Assembly (NCBI GenBank): GCA_038230775.1
Contig: JBBRMQ010000024.1
Span: 1-28,488, forward strand
DNA: 28,488 nt
Reading direction: 5' to 3'
Source: JBBRMQ01 sp038230775
GTDB taxonomy: Bacteria; Acidobacteriota; Thermoanaerobaculia; Gp7-AA8
Shown here: positions 1 through 6,880 of the stretch, piece after piece
Layout of the letters: each line of letters begins with the position of its first letter
Numbering within the stretch: position 1 is the stretch's first letter
Made by a program: the position numbers and the translations under genes
The notes under the pieces: model-generated
Told to the model about the DNA's origin: nothing
The model's database searches: none
The model's input: only the letters and a program-made list of their open reading frames with translations

Positions 1-105
1 ATGACACAGGACATCGAAGATCAGATCCGCCGCGCGCCCGAGCAGTGGGTGTGGATGCATGATCGCTGGCGCGACCGACCGCAGCGGGACGGGGGCGCCA
101 AGTAG
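1..105 (+). CDS. Lipid A acyltransferase (LpxL/HtrB-like), C-terminal end only
   Basis: The first 34 codons run in an open frame to a TAG at 103-105. They encode a typical LpxL/HtrB C-terminus: IEDQIRRAPEQWVWMHDRW, matching the family pattern of an acidic and Ile-rich helix followed by R-P-E-Q-W-x-W-x-H-x-R-W. Family members are inner-membrane enzymes that add a secondary acyl chain to lipid A, which implies a diderm cell with lipopolysaccharide. The body of the gene lies outside the window, so the ATG at position 1 is almost certainly internal. The gene is convergent with the proline dehydrogenase gene, and the gap is filled with palindromes. The identification rests on this short tail only. 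Confidence 0.7.
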   Translation: MTQDIEDQIRRAPEQWVWMHDRWRDRPQRDGGAK

Positions 106-139
106 GTTCGCTCTGCCAGAAAACGCCGCGAAGCGGCAG

Positions 140-190
140 GTGTGGGGCCAGTCCTCGGACTGGCCGCCAGCCAGAGGGCTGGCGCCACAC
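140..190. repeat. Palindromic element, GGGGCCAG type (intergenic copy)
   Basis: An imperfect 51-base palindrome starts GTGTGGGGCCAG and ends with the near complement CTGGCGCCACAC. It has an inner dyad around TCCTCGGA. It lies between the convergent ends of the lpxL-like gene (stop at 105) and proline dehydrogenase (stop at 262). A very similar 52-base copy lies inside the glycosyltransferase coding region at 5784-5835. It has no run of T typical of an intrinsic terminator, although a hairpin here could still act at the transcript 3' ends. Confidence 0.75.
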
Positions 191-229
191 AGCGCCGCGT
201 GGCGGCGGGGGCGGGGCCGAGTGCGGTAT

Positions 230-258
230 GTGGGGTCGGGCTTCAGCCCGCCCTTCCC
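230..258. repeat. Short palindrome with GGGCTTCAGCCC core
   Basis: A dyad centred on GGGCTTCAGCCC (238-249), flanked by G-rich sequence on the left and C-rich sequence on the right. It ends 4 bases from the proline dehydrogenase stop codon. The GGCTTCAGCC core also occurs in the palindrome inside lnt (9149-9212), so the two may be related. A role as terminator or 3'-end stem-loop for proline dehydrogenase is possible but not shown. Confidence 0.5.
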
Positions 259-261
259 GGC

Positions 262-1176
262 CTAACGCCGAAATAGGTTCTTCAAGATGAACAACACGTT
301 CGCGGGCCGTTCGGCCAGGCGGCGCATGAAATACGGATACCACTCGGTGCCGAACGGGATGTAGACGCGCATCCCCCAGCCGTCCTTCACGAGCTTCTCC
401 TGCAGATCGCGGCGAACGCCGTACAGCATCTGGAACTCGAATGCGGACGGCGCGATCTTCTCGCTGAGGGCGAATGCGATCGTGGCGTCGATCATGTTCG
501 GATCGTGCGTAGCGATGCCGTGATACGTCCCGCTCCTGAGCAGGATCTTCATCAATTTGACGAAGTTGGCGTCGACATCGGCCTTCGCCTGAAACGCGAT
601 GCTCGCCGCCTCCTTGTACGCTCCCTTGCAGAGACGGATGCGGGTCTTTTCCGCGCAGAGCGCCTGCACATCAGCTTCACTGCGATGCAGGTAGGACTGG
701 ATCACAGCGCCAACGCGCCCTGAATGCTTCTGGTGGAGATCGCGCACCACATCCAGCGTCTTCTGCGTGTACGGTGAGCCTTCCATGTCGACGCGCACGA
801 AACTGTCGAGACGCGCGGCATGCGCCACGAGCTCGCTCGTGATGCTGCGCGCCAGCGCCTCGTCGACATCGAGGCCCATGTGCGTCAGCTTGAGACTGAC
901 GTTCGCGTTGAGCTTGCGCTCCGCGATGCGGTCGAGCATCTGGTGATAGAGCGCCGCGCTGTGTTTGGCCTCTTCGGTATTGGTGACGTTTTCGCCCAGA
1001 TTGTCGACGCTGACCGACATGCCGTGGGCGTTGGTGGCGGCAGTGGCGGCGAGGGCGTCGTCCACCGACATCCCGGCCACGAATCGATGCGACACCTTCT
1101 GTCCGGCGCGCGACTTCTCGGCGAACGAACGCAGAACCTTGCTCTCGGAAAGCGCGATGAAGAAGGCGCGCGTCAA
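262..1176 (-). CDS. Proline dehydrogenase (monofunctional, Thermus-type)
   Basis: FAD-dependent enzyme oxidising proline to pyrroline-5-carboxylate, the first step of proline catabolism. The 304-aa product matches the short monofunctional class (about 300 aa). In order it shows SLKLTHMGLD (94-103), RVDMEGSPYT near 128, QSYL (160-163), CKGAYKE near 183, ATHD (222-225), FEFQMLYGVR (246-255) and the Arg-rich substrate-binding motif YFMRRLAERP near 282-291. The start chosen is TTG at 1176-1174: the upstream in-frame ATG at 1266 would add 30 low-complexity Gly/Arg/Ala residues read out of comF. The TTG overlaps the comF stop in TTGA, suggesting translational coupling. No pyrroline-5-carboxylate dehydrogenase gene is in the window. 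Confidence 0.93.
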   Translation of the reverse strand: MTRAFFIALSESKVLRSFAEKSRAGQKVSHRFVAGMSVDDALAATAATNAHGMSVSVDNLGENVTNTEEAKHSAALYHQMLDRIAERKLNANVSLKLTHMGLDVDEALARSITSELVAHAARLDSFVRVDMEGSPYTQKTLDVVRDLHQKHSGRVGAVIQSYLHRSEADVQALCAEKTRIRLCKGAYKEAASIAFQAKADVDANFVKLMKILLRSGTYHGIATHDPNMIDATIAFALSEKIAPSAFEFQMLYGVRRDLQEKLVKDGWGMRVYIPFGTEWYPYFMRRLAERPANVLFILKNLFRR

Positions 1177-1895
1177 GCTTTGGCCACCACGACTGCCGCC
1201 ACGCGCGTTGCCCCCGCGCGCTGCAACGCGGCCGCGCATGCGCGCAGCGTCTCGCCCGTGGTGCACACGTCGTCGACGAGCAGCACCGAGCGGTCTTCGA
1301 TCGCCGCCGATGCGGAGAAAACGTTGCGCACATTCGCGGCGCGGTCGCTGCGGGCGAGAGTCGATTGTGCCCGCCGCTCTTTCTTCTTCGTCAGCGCAGG
1401 TTCGTAGGGCACGGCGATGCGCTTTGCAAGCGCGCGGCCGAGAAGCTCCGCCTGGTTGTAGCCGCGCGATCGCTCCTTCGATCGATGCATCGGCACGGCG
1501 GCGACTGCGTCGAACTGGCGATCGCGGAGGACGTCCTCGAGCAGACCGGCGAGCGCGGCGTCAAGAAAATCGTGTCGTTCGAACTTGAACGCATGCAGCA
1601 CGCGTTCGAGCTCGCCGCGGTAATGGCCCCAAGCCTCCGTCCACGCTACAGGCAGCGGATCATCGAGGCATGAGATGCAGCGGAACGAAAGCGTGTCGCT
1701 GCCGCTCCACGGCAGCGCGCAGGAGTTGCACTTCGCGCTCGTGATCCGCGGAAGCAACTTCCAGCAGTCGGCGCAACACGACGCCTTGCGGTCGCGCCAC
1801 GGCAGCTCGCGATCGCAGACGACGCACGAGGCATGCAGAACGATTCGCGCCGTCTCACGTCCTAACTGTGTCAGCGTCTCGAGCACGGCGCTCAT
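1173..1895 (-). CDS. comF: ComF family phosphoribosyltransferase-like protein
   Basis: The 240-aa protein has the ComF architecture. The N-terminus is a Cys-rich zinc-binding segment (C24, C27, C40/C41/C44, C56, C59, C73, C76). The C-terminal half is a PRTase fold with the PRPP loop VLLVDDVCTTGET (about 204-216) and the conserved motif RSRGYNQAELLGRALA (about 142-157). In Bacillus and Haemophilus ComF proteins act in uptake of transforming DNA, but in most bacteria the role is unproven, so competence is not implied here. No other competence gene is nearby. It is the first gene of a pair with proline dehydrogenase. Its ATG lies 17 bases from the divergent beta-barrel gene, so the two promoters must overlap coding sequence. 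Confidence 0.9.
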   Translation of the reverse strand: MSAVLETLTQLGRETARIVLHASCVVCDRELPWRDRKASCCADCWKLLPRITSAKCNSCALPWSGSDTLSFRCISCLDDPLPVAWTEAWGHYRGELERVLHAFKFERHDFLDAALAGLLEDVLRDRQFDAVAAVPMHRSKERSRGYNQAELLGRALAKRIAVPYEPALTKKKERRAQSTLARSDRAANVRNVFSASAAIEDRSVLLVDDVCTTGETLRACAAALQRAGATRVAAVVVAKA

Positions 1896-1912
1896 TGTAA
1901 GGGAGACATTCG

Positions 1913-2533
1913 ATGCGTATCATGCCCCGCATGATCAGGATCACGTTCGCAGTGGCGTTCGCGCTGCTCATTTCCGCGCCCGCGTTCGCCCAGACCTCGG
2001 AATTCGGCATCCTCATCGGCGGCAGCAAACGCCTCGTCAGCCATACCGACGAAGCCGCGGGACTCGGCATCAGCGACAACTTCAAATTCAACAATTCCGT
2101 GCGCGAGATCTACTACAGCGTCGCCCTCGAGCCGGGCACGCGATTCCGCATCAAGGCGGGGCAGATCGAAGCACCCGTTGCGTTCCAGTTCGCGACGGCG
2201 GACGGGAACCTGCGCAGTGATCTGCCCAAGGGAAAGGTGGAGCACATCGACGGGCTGGTCGACTATCGGTTCTCCGAGGCGTTTGGCTCCACCGGGATTT
2301 TCGCCGGCGTGGGCCTCTACCGGCAGAGCGGTGACATCACCGATACGCGCGTCCCTCTCGCACAGCGCGGGCATCAGGAAGAAACCAACTACGGACTCTC
2401 CGGCGGCATCAACGGCGACTTTCCGATGAGCCGCCGCTCCGGTGTGATCGTCGAAGCGACGTATCACTGGCTGAATTACCACTACCGGCCGCGATACGTC
2501 ACGCTCACCGCTGGGTTGCGCTTTTCGTTTTGA
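1913..2533 (+). CDS. Outer-membrane beta-barrel protein (OmpA-like/OMP_b-brl)
   Basis: The 206-aa product begins with a signal peptide: positive residues at 2, 6 and 9, a hydrophobic core at about 9-22, and cleavage after AFA at about residue 26. The mature part alternates polar and hydrophobic residues in short strands and ends in TAGLRFSF, with a C-terminal phenylalanine as preferred by the BAM machinery. Its size suggests an eight-stranded barrel. No peptidoglycan-binding domain is present. The start at 1913 is supported by GGGAG at 1901-1905. The next in-frame ATG (residue 4, position 1922) would also work. Specific function is unknown. Confidence 0.78.
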   Translation: MRIMPRMIRITFAVAFALLISAPAFAQTSEFGILIGGSKRLVSHTDEAAGLGISDNFKFNNSVREIYYSVALEPGTRFRIKAGQIEAPVAFQFATADGNLRSDLPKGKVEHIDGLVDYRFSEAFGSTGIFAGVGLYRQSGDITDTRVPLAQRGHQEETNYGLSGGINGDFPMSRRSGVIVEATYHWLNYHYRPRYVTLTAGLRFSF

Positions 2534-2534
2534 A

Positions 2535-2610
2535 GTAAGGCCGTAAGGCCGTAGAGACCGTAGAGCGAGCGACTCGAGCGTTCTACCTCGTTCTACGGCC
2601 TTACGTCCTA
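2535..2610. repeat. Tandem-word inverted repeat A (word AAGGCCGT, period 8)
   Basis: The left arm repeats TAAGGCCG twice, then degenerate TAGAGACCG and TAGAGCG. The right arm, ending at 2610, carries the complementary words (CGTTCTAC, GGCCTTACG). The centre is GACTCGAGC near 2571. The arm begins one base after the beta-barrel stop codon (2531-2533), so the transcript would fold into a long stem at its 3' end. There is no U tract. Confidence 0.7.
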
Positions 2611-2663
2611 CTCCTCTCTCCCGGGGCACGCCCCTTGCTCCTTGCAAATCCGGGAGGAAACCC

Positions 2664-3104
2664 ATGGCCAATCAAGGAAAAAGCGTTCGCGATGTGATGA
2701 CGGCGAACCCCGCGTCTGTGTCGGAGAAGGATTCCATCCGCGACGTGGCACGCATCATGGCGCAGCAGGATACGGGCGTCGTCCCTGTCGTGAATGGCAA
2801 GAAGATCATCGGTCTGATCACCGACCGCGACATCGTCGTCCGACTCGTCGCTGCGGGCAAAGACCTCGGCACCGCGAAGGTGACCGAGGCGATGTCGAAG
2901 GGCGTGCGTTCGGTGAAGGAAGACGCCGGTGTCAACGATGTCCTGGATCTGATGACGAAGGCGGACGTTCGCCGCATTCCGGTCGTGAATCAGAACGACG
3001 AGCTGGTCGGCATCGTCTCGATGGCCGACATCGCCAAGACGAATCACGACGGGAAGGTCGGCGAAGTCGTCGAGAAGATCAGCCAGGCACCACCGAACAA
3101 CTAG
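2664..3104 (+). CDS. Two-CBS-domain protein
   Basis: The 146-aa soluble protein consists of a tandem CBS pair (Bateman module). The first, about 10-65, contains VSEKDSIRDVARIMAQ and GLITDRDIVVR. The second, about 75-135, contains VKEDAGVNDVLDLMTK, RRIPVVNQNDELVGIVSMADIA. Such modules bind adenine nucleotides or SAM and usually sense energy state, but the partner of this stand-alone form cannot be read from the sequence. The start is well supported by GGGAGGAAA at 2652-2660, ahead of the ATG at 2664. The gene stands alone between two tandem-word inverted repeats (2535-2610 and 3113-3194). Confidence 0.92.
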   Translation: MANQGKSVRDVMTANPASVSEKDSIRDVARIMAQQDTGVVPVVNGKKIIGLITDRDIVVRLVAAGKDLGTAKVTEAMSKGVRSVKEDAGVNDVLDLMTKADVRRIPVVNQNDELVGIVSMADIAKTNHDGKVGEVVEKISQAPPNN

Positions 3105-3112
3105 CGCGGTCT

Positions 3113-3194
3113 CAGGAGGACTGAGGGCTAGGGACTGAGGACTGAGGAGCAACGCCTCAGTCCTCGGTCCTCAGTCCTCAGTCCTCAGTCCTCT
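3113..3194. repeat. Tandem-word inverted repeat B (word GGACTGA, period 7)
   Basis: The left arm has GGACTGA repeated with small variants (3113-3149). The right arm (3155-3194) has five consecutive copies of CCTCAGT, one of them CCTCGGT, ending in CCTC. The loop is only about 5 bases (around CAACG). It begins 9 bases after the stop of the CBS gene. The exact 7-base period is clear in the right arm. Confidence 0.8.
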
Positions 3195-3245
3195 CCGGAT
3201 TCCAGGGCGGAAATGCCGCGCGCTGAGACGCCGTTTCGCTCTGCG

Positions 3246-4316
3246 ATGAAACGACTTCTCGTTCTGAGTCTCCTCGCCCTCCCCTTGTTCGCGGGTGACG
3301 TTCCGAAGCCCGCGCCGAAGCTCGGCGAGAAAGCCGACCGGCAGATTCGCGAAGCGGTGCCCATCTGCGCCGAAGCGGTCACCGTGAGCAAAGACGCGCT
3401 GCAGCACGCGCTCCCGATCAACCTCACCGGCAACGTCGTGCGCGTGGAAAGCAAGCGGCAGGCGTGCGAAGGGCAATGGGTCGCCGCGACATCGACCCAG
3501 GGCGGCTTCTACATGGGCGTTCCCTGGTTCCTCGACAACCTGGACGGAACGATCGAGGAGAAGCTGAAGAATTTTGCCTGGAATGCGATGAAAGAGAGTT
3601 GGACGGCGGTCGTCAATCGCGAGAAGACTCGTGAGGGTTTCTTTCCCGTGACGATGTTCCAGACCACCGAGAGGGGCAAGCTGCCGTTCGAAGGCGTCGT
3701 CGATCCGGCGGGCACGATCTTCTTCTTCGGTCATTTCGTCCCGCTCGATGGCGACATCCGCAACGACCGGATGAAATCGCTCGATCCGTTCCTTCGCGAC
3801 TCCCCTACCACCGGTTCGGCGAAAGCGCCGGTGACCGTCGTCGAGTTCTCCGATTTCGAATGCCCCTCCTGCCAGCATGCGGCCGGTTACCTCAAGCCGA
3901 TCCTGGCGAAATATGGCGATCAGGTGCGCTACATCCGCTACGACCTTCCGCTCATCCAGATGCATCCGTGGGCGCTCGCCGCAGCGATCGCGGGCCGCGC
4001 GGTTCATCGCCAGAAGCCAGAGCTGTTCTGGGAGTTCAAGGAGCAGGTCTATACGAATCAGGAAAAGCTGTCGGCATTCACCGTCGACGACTTCACCCGG
4101 AACTTCGCCAAGGATCACGATCTCGACATGACGAAGTACGACGCCGATGTGGCATCCGACTCGTTGCGCAGCGCGCTGATCAACGGAGCGGGAGCGGCGC
4201 TCTCGAACGACGTCCGCGCTACGCCCACCTACATGGTCAACGGCACCTACGTCGATCCGGGCCTGGAAGGGAAGGCTTTGGAGAGTTACGTCAGCACGTT
4301 GCTCTCGAAAAAGTAG
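3246..4316 (+). CDS. Exported DsbA-like thioredoxin-fold protein
   Basis: The 356-aa product starts with a signal peptide (KR at 2-3, Leu-rich core, cleavage around residue 16-17), so it acts in the periplasm. Residues about 20-185 form an uncharacterised N-terminal region. The C-terminal domain (about 188-350) is a DsbA/thioredoxin_4 fold with VVEFSDFECPSCQ, giving the redox motif C206-P-S-C209, and a cis-Pro loop RATPTYMVNG near 330. This family makes or isomerises disulfides in exported proteins. The start at 3246 is chosen because an upstream ATG at 3213 would put 11 residues ahead of the signal peptide. No clear Shine-Dalgarno sequence precedes either. No DsbB/VKOR partner lies nearby. 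Confidence 0.85.
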   Translation: MKRLLVLSLLALPLFAGDVPKPAPKLGEKADRQIREAVPICAEAVTVSKDALQHALPINLTGNVVRVESKRQACEGQWVAATSTQGGFYMGVPWFLDNLDGTIEEKLKNFAWNAMKESWTAVVNREKTREGFFPVTMFQTTERGKLPFEGVVDPAGTIFFFGHFVPLDGDIRNDRMKSLDPFLRDSPTTGSAKAPVTVVEFSDFECPSCQHAAGYLKPILAKYGDQVRYIRYDLPLIQMHPWALAAAIAGRAVHRQKPELFWEFKEQVYTNQEKLSAFTVDDFTRNFAKDHDLDMTKYDADVASDSLRSALINGAGAALSNDVRATPTYMVNGTYVDPGLEGKALESYVSTLLSKK

Positions 4317-4333
4317 GTCTTTCTCGCCTCCCG

Positions 4334-4372
4334 CCCACACCGGTCTCTCGCTACGCTCGAGATAAACAGCAG
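4334..4372. repeat. Half copy of the CCCACACCGGT...CTCGCTACGCTCG repeat
   Basis: CCCACACCGGTCTCTCGCTA and the following CGCTCGAGAT match one arm of the large inverted repeats at 17927-18028 and 23828-23923. The complementary arm is missing. It starts 18 bases after the stop of the DsbA-like gene, so it is either a decayed copy or a solo arm. Confidence 0.65.
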
Positions 4373-4408
4373 GTTGAAGAAGTAGCGAGCTGAGCCTATC
4401 GTAGTGGC

Positions 4409-4825
4409 ATGCCGATACCTCATGTGAACTACCTGCACGTCCTCGTCAGCGCGGTCGCCATCTTCATCCTGGGCGGCCTCTGGTACTCCAAGCTGCTCTT
4501 CGCGAAGCCGTGGATCAAGTTGATCGGAAAGTCGGAGGAGGATCTCAACTCCGCGCCGAAAGGAATGCCGCTGATGTTTCTGCAGGCGTTCATCTGCGGC
4601 TTTCTCGTCTCATGGGGCATGGATGTGGTTCTCAACCACTTCGCCAACATGGACGCGATGCGCGGCGCGATGGTCGGTATCCTGTGCTGGATCGGCTTTG
4701 CCGGCTCGACGAGCTACGCCAACTACCTGTTCGGCGGAAGGCCGCGCGCGCTGTGGGCGATCGACGCCGGATACAACCTCGTCTGCTTCGTGATGGCGGG
4801 GCTGATCCTCGGCTGCTGGCGTTAG
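4409..4825 (+). CDS. DUF1761 family integral membrane protein
   Basis: The 138-aa protein has four predicted membrane segments (about 8-28, 50-74, 85-105, 115-136). The N-terminus is typical of DUF1761: VNYLHVLVSAVAIFILGGLW followed by YS and a short loop LFAKPWIKLIG. No catalytic residue is evident and the function of the family is unknown. The start at 4409 gives the usual short polar N-terminus, but no strong Shine-Dalgarno sequence is seen. The gene converges on the Nudix gene. The shared gap (4826-4917) holds a C-rich/G-rich inverted repeat. Confidence 0.85.
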   Translation: MPIPHVNYLHVLVSAVAIFILGGLWYSKLLFAKPWIKLIGKSEEDLNSAPKGMPLMFLQAFICGFLVSWGMDVVLNHFANMDAMRGAMVGILCWIGFAGSTSYANYLFGGRPRALWAIDAGYNLVCFVMAGLILGCWR

Positions 4826-4831
4826 GACAAC

Positions 4832-4912
4832 GACCCCTCACCCGGCCTTCGGCCACCCTCTCCCCGCTGCGCGGGGCGAGGGAAACGTAATCCGAAGGGC
4901 GGATGAGGGCTC
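4832..4912. repeat. Intergenic CCCTCACCC...GGGCGAGGG stem-loop element
   Basis: The segment contains CCCTCACCCGGCCTTCGGCC followed by ACCCTCTCCCC, GCTGCGC, GGGGCGAGGG and, further on, GGATGAGGG. The pieces form nested hairpins. This style of element is familiar from the intergenic space of many GC-rich bacteria. It fills the gap between two convergent genes, so it could serve as a bidirectional transcript end. There is no T tract. Confidence 0.55.
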
Positions 4913-4917
4913 GCGCG

Positions 4918-5496
4918 TTAGACGGCCTGCCAGACCAGATCGAGAAACGCTTTGAGCATGCGGCCGGTGAGACCCCAGATCTCGTGATGTTCGTGCCGGT
5001 AAAAGTACGCGGGATAGTTTTTCTCGCGGAACGATACGTAACGCACTTCCGGCTGCGACGGATCAAGTAAGGCTTCCAGGGGCACCTCGAAGACTTCCGC
5101 GACTTCGCTTTCCTGCAGCACGTAGTCGATGCGTGCGCGCAGGATGCCGACGAACGGCGCAACGAGAAAACCGCTGTTCGTGATGACGTCGTCGAGCCGC
5201 CCGATCAATTCCACGGCTTCGCGCTGGATGCCGACTTCCTCCTCCGCCTCGCGAATGGCGGCAGTCTCCAGCGGCTCCCCTTCGTTCGCGGCGCCGCCCG
5301 GAAACGCGATCTGGCCGCTGTGCGCAGCGAGATTGGGCGAGCGTCGCGAAAAGAGAAGCGACCATGAACCCTGATCGTGAATCAGCGGAACGAGCACGCA
5401 TGCGCGGCGGTACTGCGGCGCATCGATCTCGATCGCCGGTCGTTGCGCGAGCAGACCGCGCAACCGTTCGAGCGTGTCGTCAGTAAATTGCGGCAC
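4918..5496 (-). CDS. NudL-type Nudix hydrolase (CoA pyrophosphatase)
   Basis: The 192-aa product carries a perfect Nudix box at 68-90 (G-x5-E74-x7-R82-E83-x-x-E86-E87-x-G89). Just upstream is the UPF0035/NudL signature LLFSRRSPNLAAHSGQIAFP (about 47-66). Family members hydrolyse CoA and acyl-CoA to 3',5'-ADP and 4'-phosphopantetheine using Mg2+. The gene is the last of the long minus-strand run. Its ATG (5494-5496) lies inside the end of the glycosyltransferase gene, a 17-base overlap. Assignment to the family is firm; the actual substrate is inferred. Confidence 0.9.
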   Translation of the reverse strand: MPQFTDDTLERLRGLLAQRPAIEIDAPQYRRACVLVPLIHDQGSWSLLFSRRSPNLAAHSGQIAFPGGAANEGEPLETAAIREAEEEVGIQREAVELIGRLDDVITNSGFLVAPFVGILRARIDYVLQESEVAEVFEVPLEALLDPSQPEVRYVSFREKNYPAYFYRHEHHEIWGLTGRMLKAFLDLVWQAV

Positions 5497-6880
5497 GACC
5501 CCACGCTTCCGGATCCAGCATCGGGATGCTCTCGAGCGCGTGATGAAAGGTGATCAGTCCCTCCGGTGCGGGGACGTCGATCACGGCCGTCTCCCCCGGC
5601 GGAAGATCCCGAGGCAGTTCGAGCCATCGGCTGAAATCGCCCGACTTCACGATGATGCGATAGGCCGGCTCGCCATACGCGCGGGCGAGGAGCGTGATCT
5701 CGCCGGTATTGCGAATCGTCGCGCGTCTGCCGTTCATGCTCACGAGTTCAACTCTCGGAAAGAGTGGGATCGAGCCTGTCGATGTGTGGGGCCAGCCCTC
5801 TGGCTGGCCGGCCAGCCGGAGGGCTGGCCCCACACTCAAAGCCTTCAAGTAGCCGCGAACCGTCGCATCGATGCTCGCGTTTTCTTCCAGCCATTTTTTC
5901 TGCGCGGCGGATGGATCCGGCAGATCGCGCTCGAAGAAATCGACGAGCGCGTCGACTTCACCTTCGCCGAATGGAATCTTTACCACGGTGTCGTCGGGCA
6001 ACTCCGCGAACTGCGCGTAGTCGCTCACCGCGACCGGCTTCCCCGCTGCGAATGCCCGGATCAACGTGCCCGAAGTCTCCCCCGCGCTCGGATAGCGAAG
6101 ATTCACCAGGCGGTCGACCCGGCCGTAGTAGTCATCGAAGTTCTCGACGTATCCGGTGAACGTGATCCCTTCCCCGCGAAAGGCGTCCACGTCGATGTTC
6201 GGCGCCGGCTCGCCGACGACCAGCAGCTTCTTGCCTTTCGTTCGTCGAAAGGCTTCGAGCACCACGTCGGCGCGTTTAGCAGAGGTCAGGAAGCCGAACA
6301 TCCCGATTGCGTTCGGCGGGCTGAGAGCCCGCCTCCCCAGATCGAAGGGCTCGTACGGGTGGGGCACGACGTGGATCGGAGTCGTGACACCGAACGACCG
6401 CAGCCGATCGGCCGCGTAGTGGTTGTGCACGATCACCGCGAGCGATCGATTGGCGACGTCGATCGATGCCGGAAAGAGAAAGTTCCCCATCTCGCTGTGG
6501 AGCCCGGCCGCTCTACCACGCGCCCACGCAGCTCCGGCCTCTCCATGATTCGCGCGCAGCGCCGCCACATAGCCCTCGACATCGCCGCGCGCGAGCGTCA
6601 TCTCGACAATGAGGTGATGCAGAACCAGATCGTGCAGCACGATGACACCGGGTGTCTTCATCGCCTCTTCGTAGATCCAGGCGTGATGAGGGTTGTTGCC
6701 GAGCTGATAGATCGCGGGTCGCTGGTCGCGGGTCGCTGGTCGGGAGTCAACGACCTCGACATCCAGATGCTCACGCAAGGCGGGGATCACCATGGACGCG
6801 TAGTGCGCTACTCCCGTTTTCGTTGATGCCTGTGGCGTGAAGAACCCGACCTGCGACCCGCGACCTGCGACCTGCGTCAT
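5480..6880 (-). CDS. Glycosyltransferase (GT4-like) with four repeat-derived segments
   Basis: The 466-aa product starts at the ATG overlapping the prfB stop (ATGA, 6880-6877). The GT-B core has VGFFTPQASTKTGVAHYASM near the N-terminus, YQLGNNPHHAWIYEE (about 58-72), IGMFGFLTSAKRADVVLEAF (about 191-210) and a donor-binding region around SAGETSGTLIRAFAAGKPVA. The acceptor is unknown; cell-surface glycan synthesis is likely. Residues about 370-466 form a C-terminal extension I do not recognise. Repeats are translated in frame at residues 1-11, 45-56, 183-189 and 349-366 (DNA 6848-6878, 6714-6748, 6315-6333, 5784-5835), mostly where loops would be expected. The N-terminal TQVAGRGSQ is entirely repeat-coded, so the ancestral protein probably began close to VGFFTP. 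Confidence 0.85.
   Translation of the reverse strand: MTQVAGRGSQVGFFTPQASTKTGVAHYASMVIPALREHLDVEVVDSRPATRDQRPAIYQLGNNPHHAWIYEEAMKTPGVIVLHDLVLHHLIVEMTLARGDVEGYVAALRANHGEAGAAWARGRAAGLHSEMGNFLFPASIDVANRSLAVIVHNHYAADRLRSFGVTTPIHVVPHPYEPFDLGRRALSPPNAIGMFGFLTSAKRADVVLEAFRRTKGKKLLVVGEPAPNIDVDAFRGEGITFTGYVENFDDYYGRVDRLVNLRYPSAGETSGTLIRAFAAGKPVAVSDYAQFAELPDDTVVKIPFGEGEVDALVDFFERDLPDPSAAQKKWLEENASIDATVRGYLKALSVGPALRLAGQPEGWPHTSTGSIPLFPRVELVSMNGRRATIRNTGEITLLARAYGEPAYRIIVKSGDFSRWLELPRDLPPGETAVIDVPAPEGLITFHHALESIPMLDPEAWGRAAIY
5784..5835. repeat. Palindromic element, GGGGCCAG type (inside the glycosyltransferase gene)
   Basis: A 52-base near-perfect palindrome begins GTGTGGGGCCAGCCCTC and ends with its complement GAGGGCTGGCCCCACAC. 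It is about 90 percent identical by eye to the intergenic copy at 140-190. It is read through as residues 349-366 of the glycosyltransferase (VGPALRLAGQPEGWPHT), between the GT core and the C-terminal extension, without shifting the frame. Confidence 0.88.
6315..6333. repeat. Small palindrome GGCGGGCT-GAG-AGCCCGCC in the glycosyltransferase gene
   Basis: Perfect 8-base arms around a 3-base loop, followed by TCCCC. It encodes residues 183-189 (within DLGRRALSPPNA), just before the GT-B linker strand IGMFGF. Its form resembles the other GC-rich palindromes of the window, but it is short enough that chance cannot be excluded. Confidence 0.5.
6714..6748. repeat. Tandem-word repeat N, left arm (word GTCGCTG, period 7), in coding DNA
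   Basis: Four and a half consecutive 7-base words (GTCGCTG, GTCGCGG, GTCGCTG, GTCGGGA, GTC) lie inside the glycosyltransferase gene and encode residues 45-56 (DSRPATRDQRPA). The complementary arm is at 6848-6878, about 100 bases away. It is the only tandem-word locus located within a gene rather than at a gene end. Confidence 0.8.
6848..6878. repeat. Tandem-word repeat N, right arm, at the 5' end of the glycosyltransferase gene
   Basis: Words GACCTGC, GACCCGC, GACCTGC, GACCTGC, GTC are in exact 7-base register and complementary to the words at 6714-6748. They encode residues 1-11 of the glycosyltransferase and run up to the prfB stop codon, so the start codon itself (6880-6878) partly overlaps the repeat. 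Confidence 0.8.

Noticed and set aside
1173..1895. Competence (DNA uptake) locus based on comF
   Set aside because: ComF homologues are widespread without competence, and no other com or pil gene is present in the window.
3113..3194. Possible CRISPR array or other direct-repeat array
   Set aside because: Units are only 7 bases without spacers, and the two halves are inverted relative to each other.
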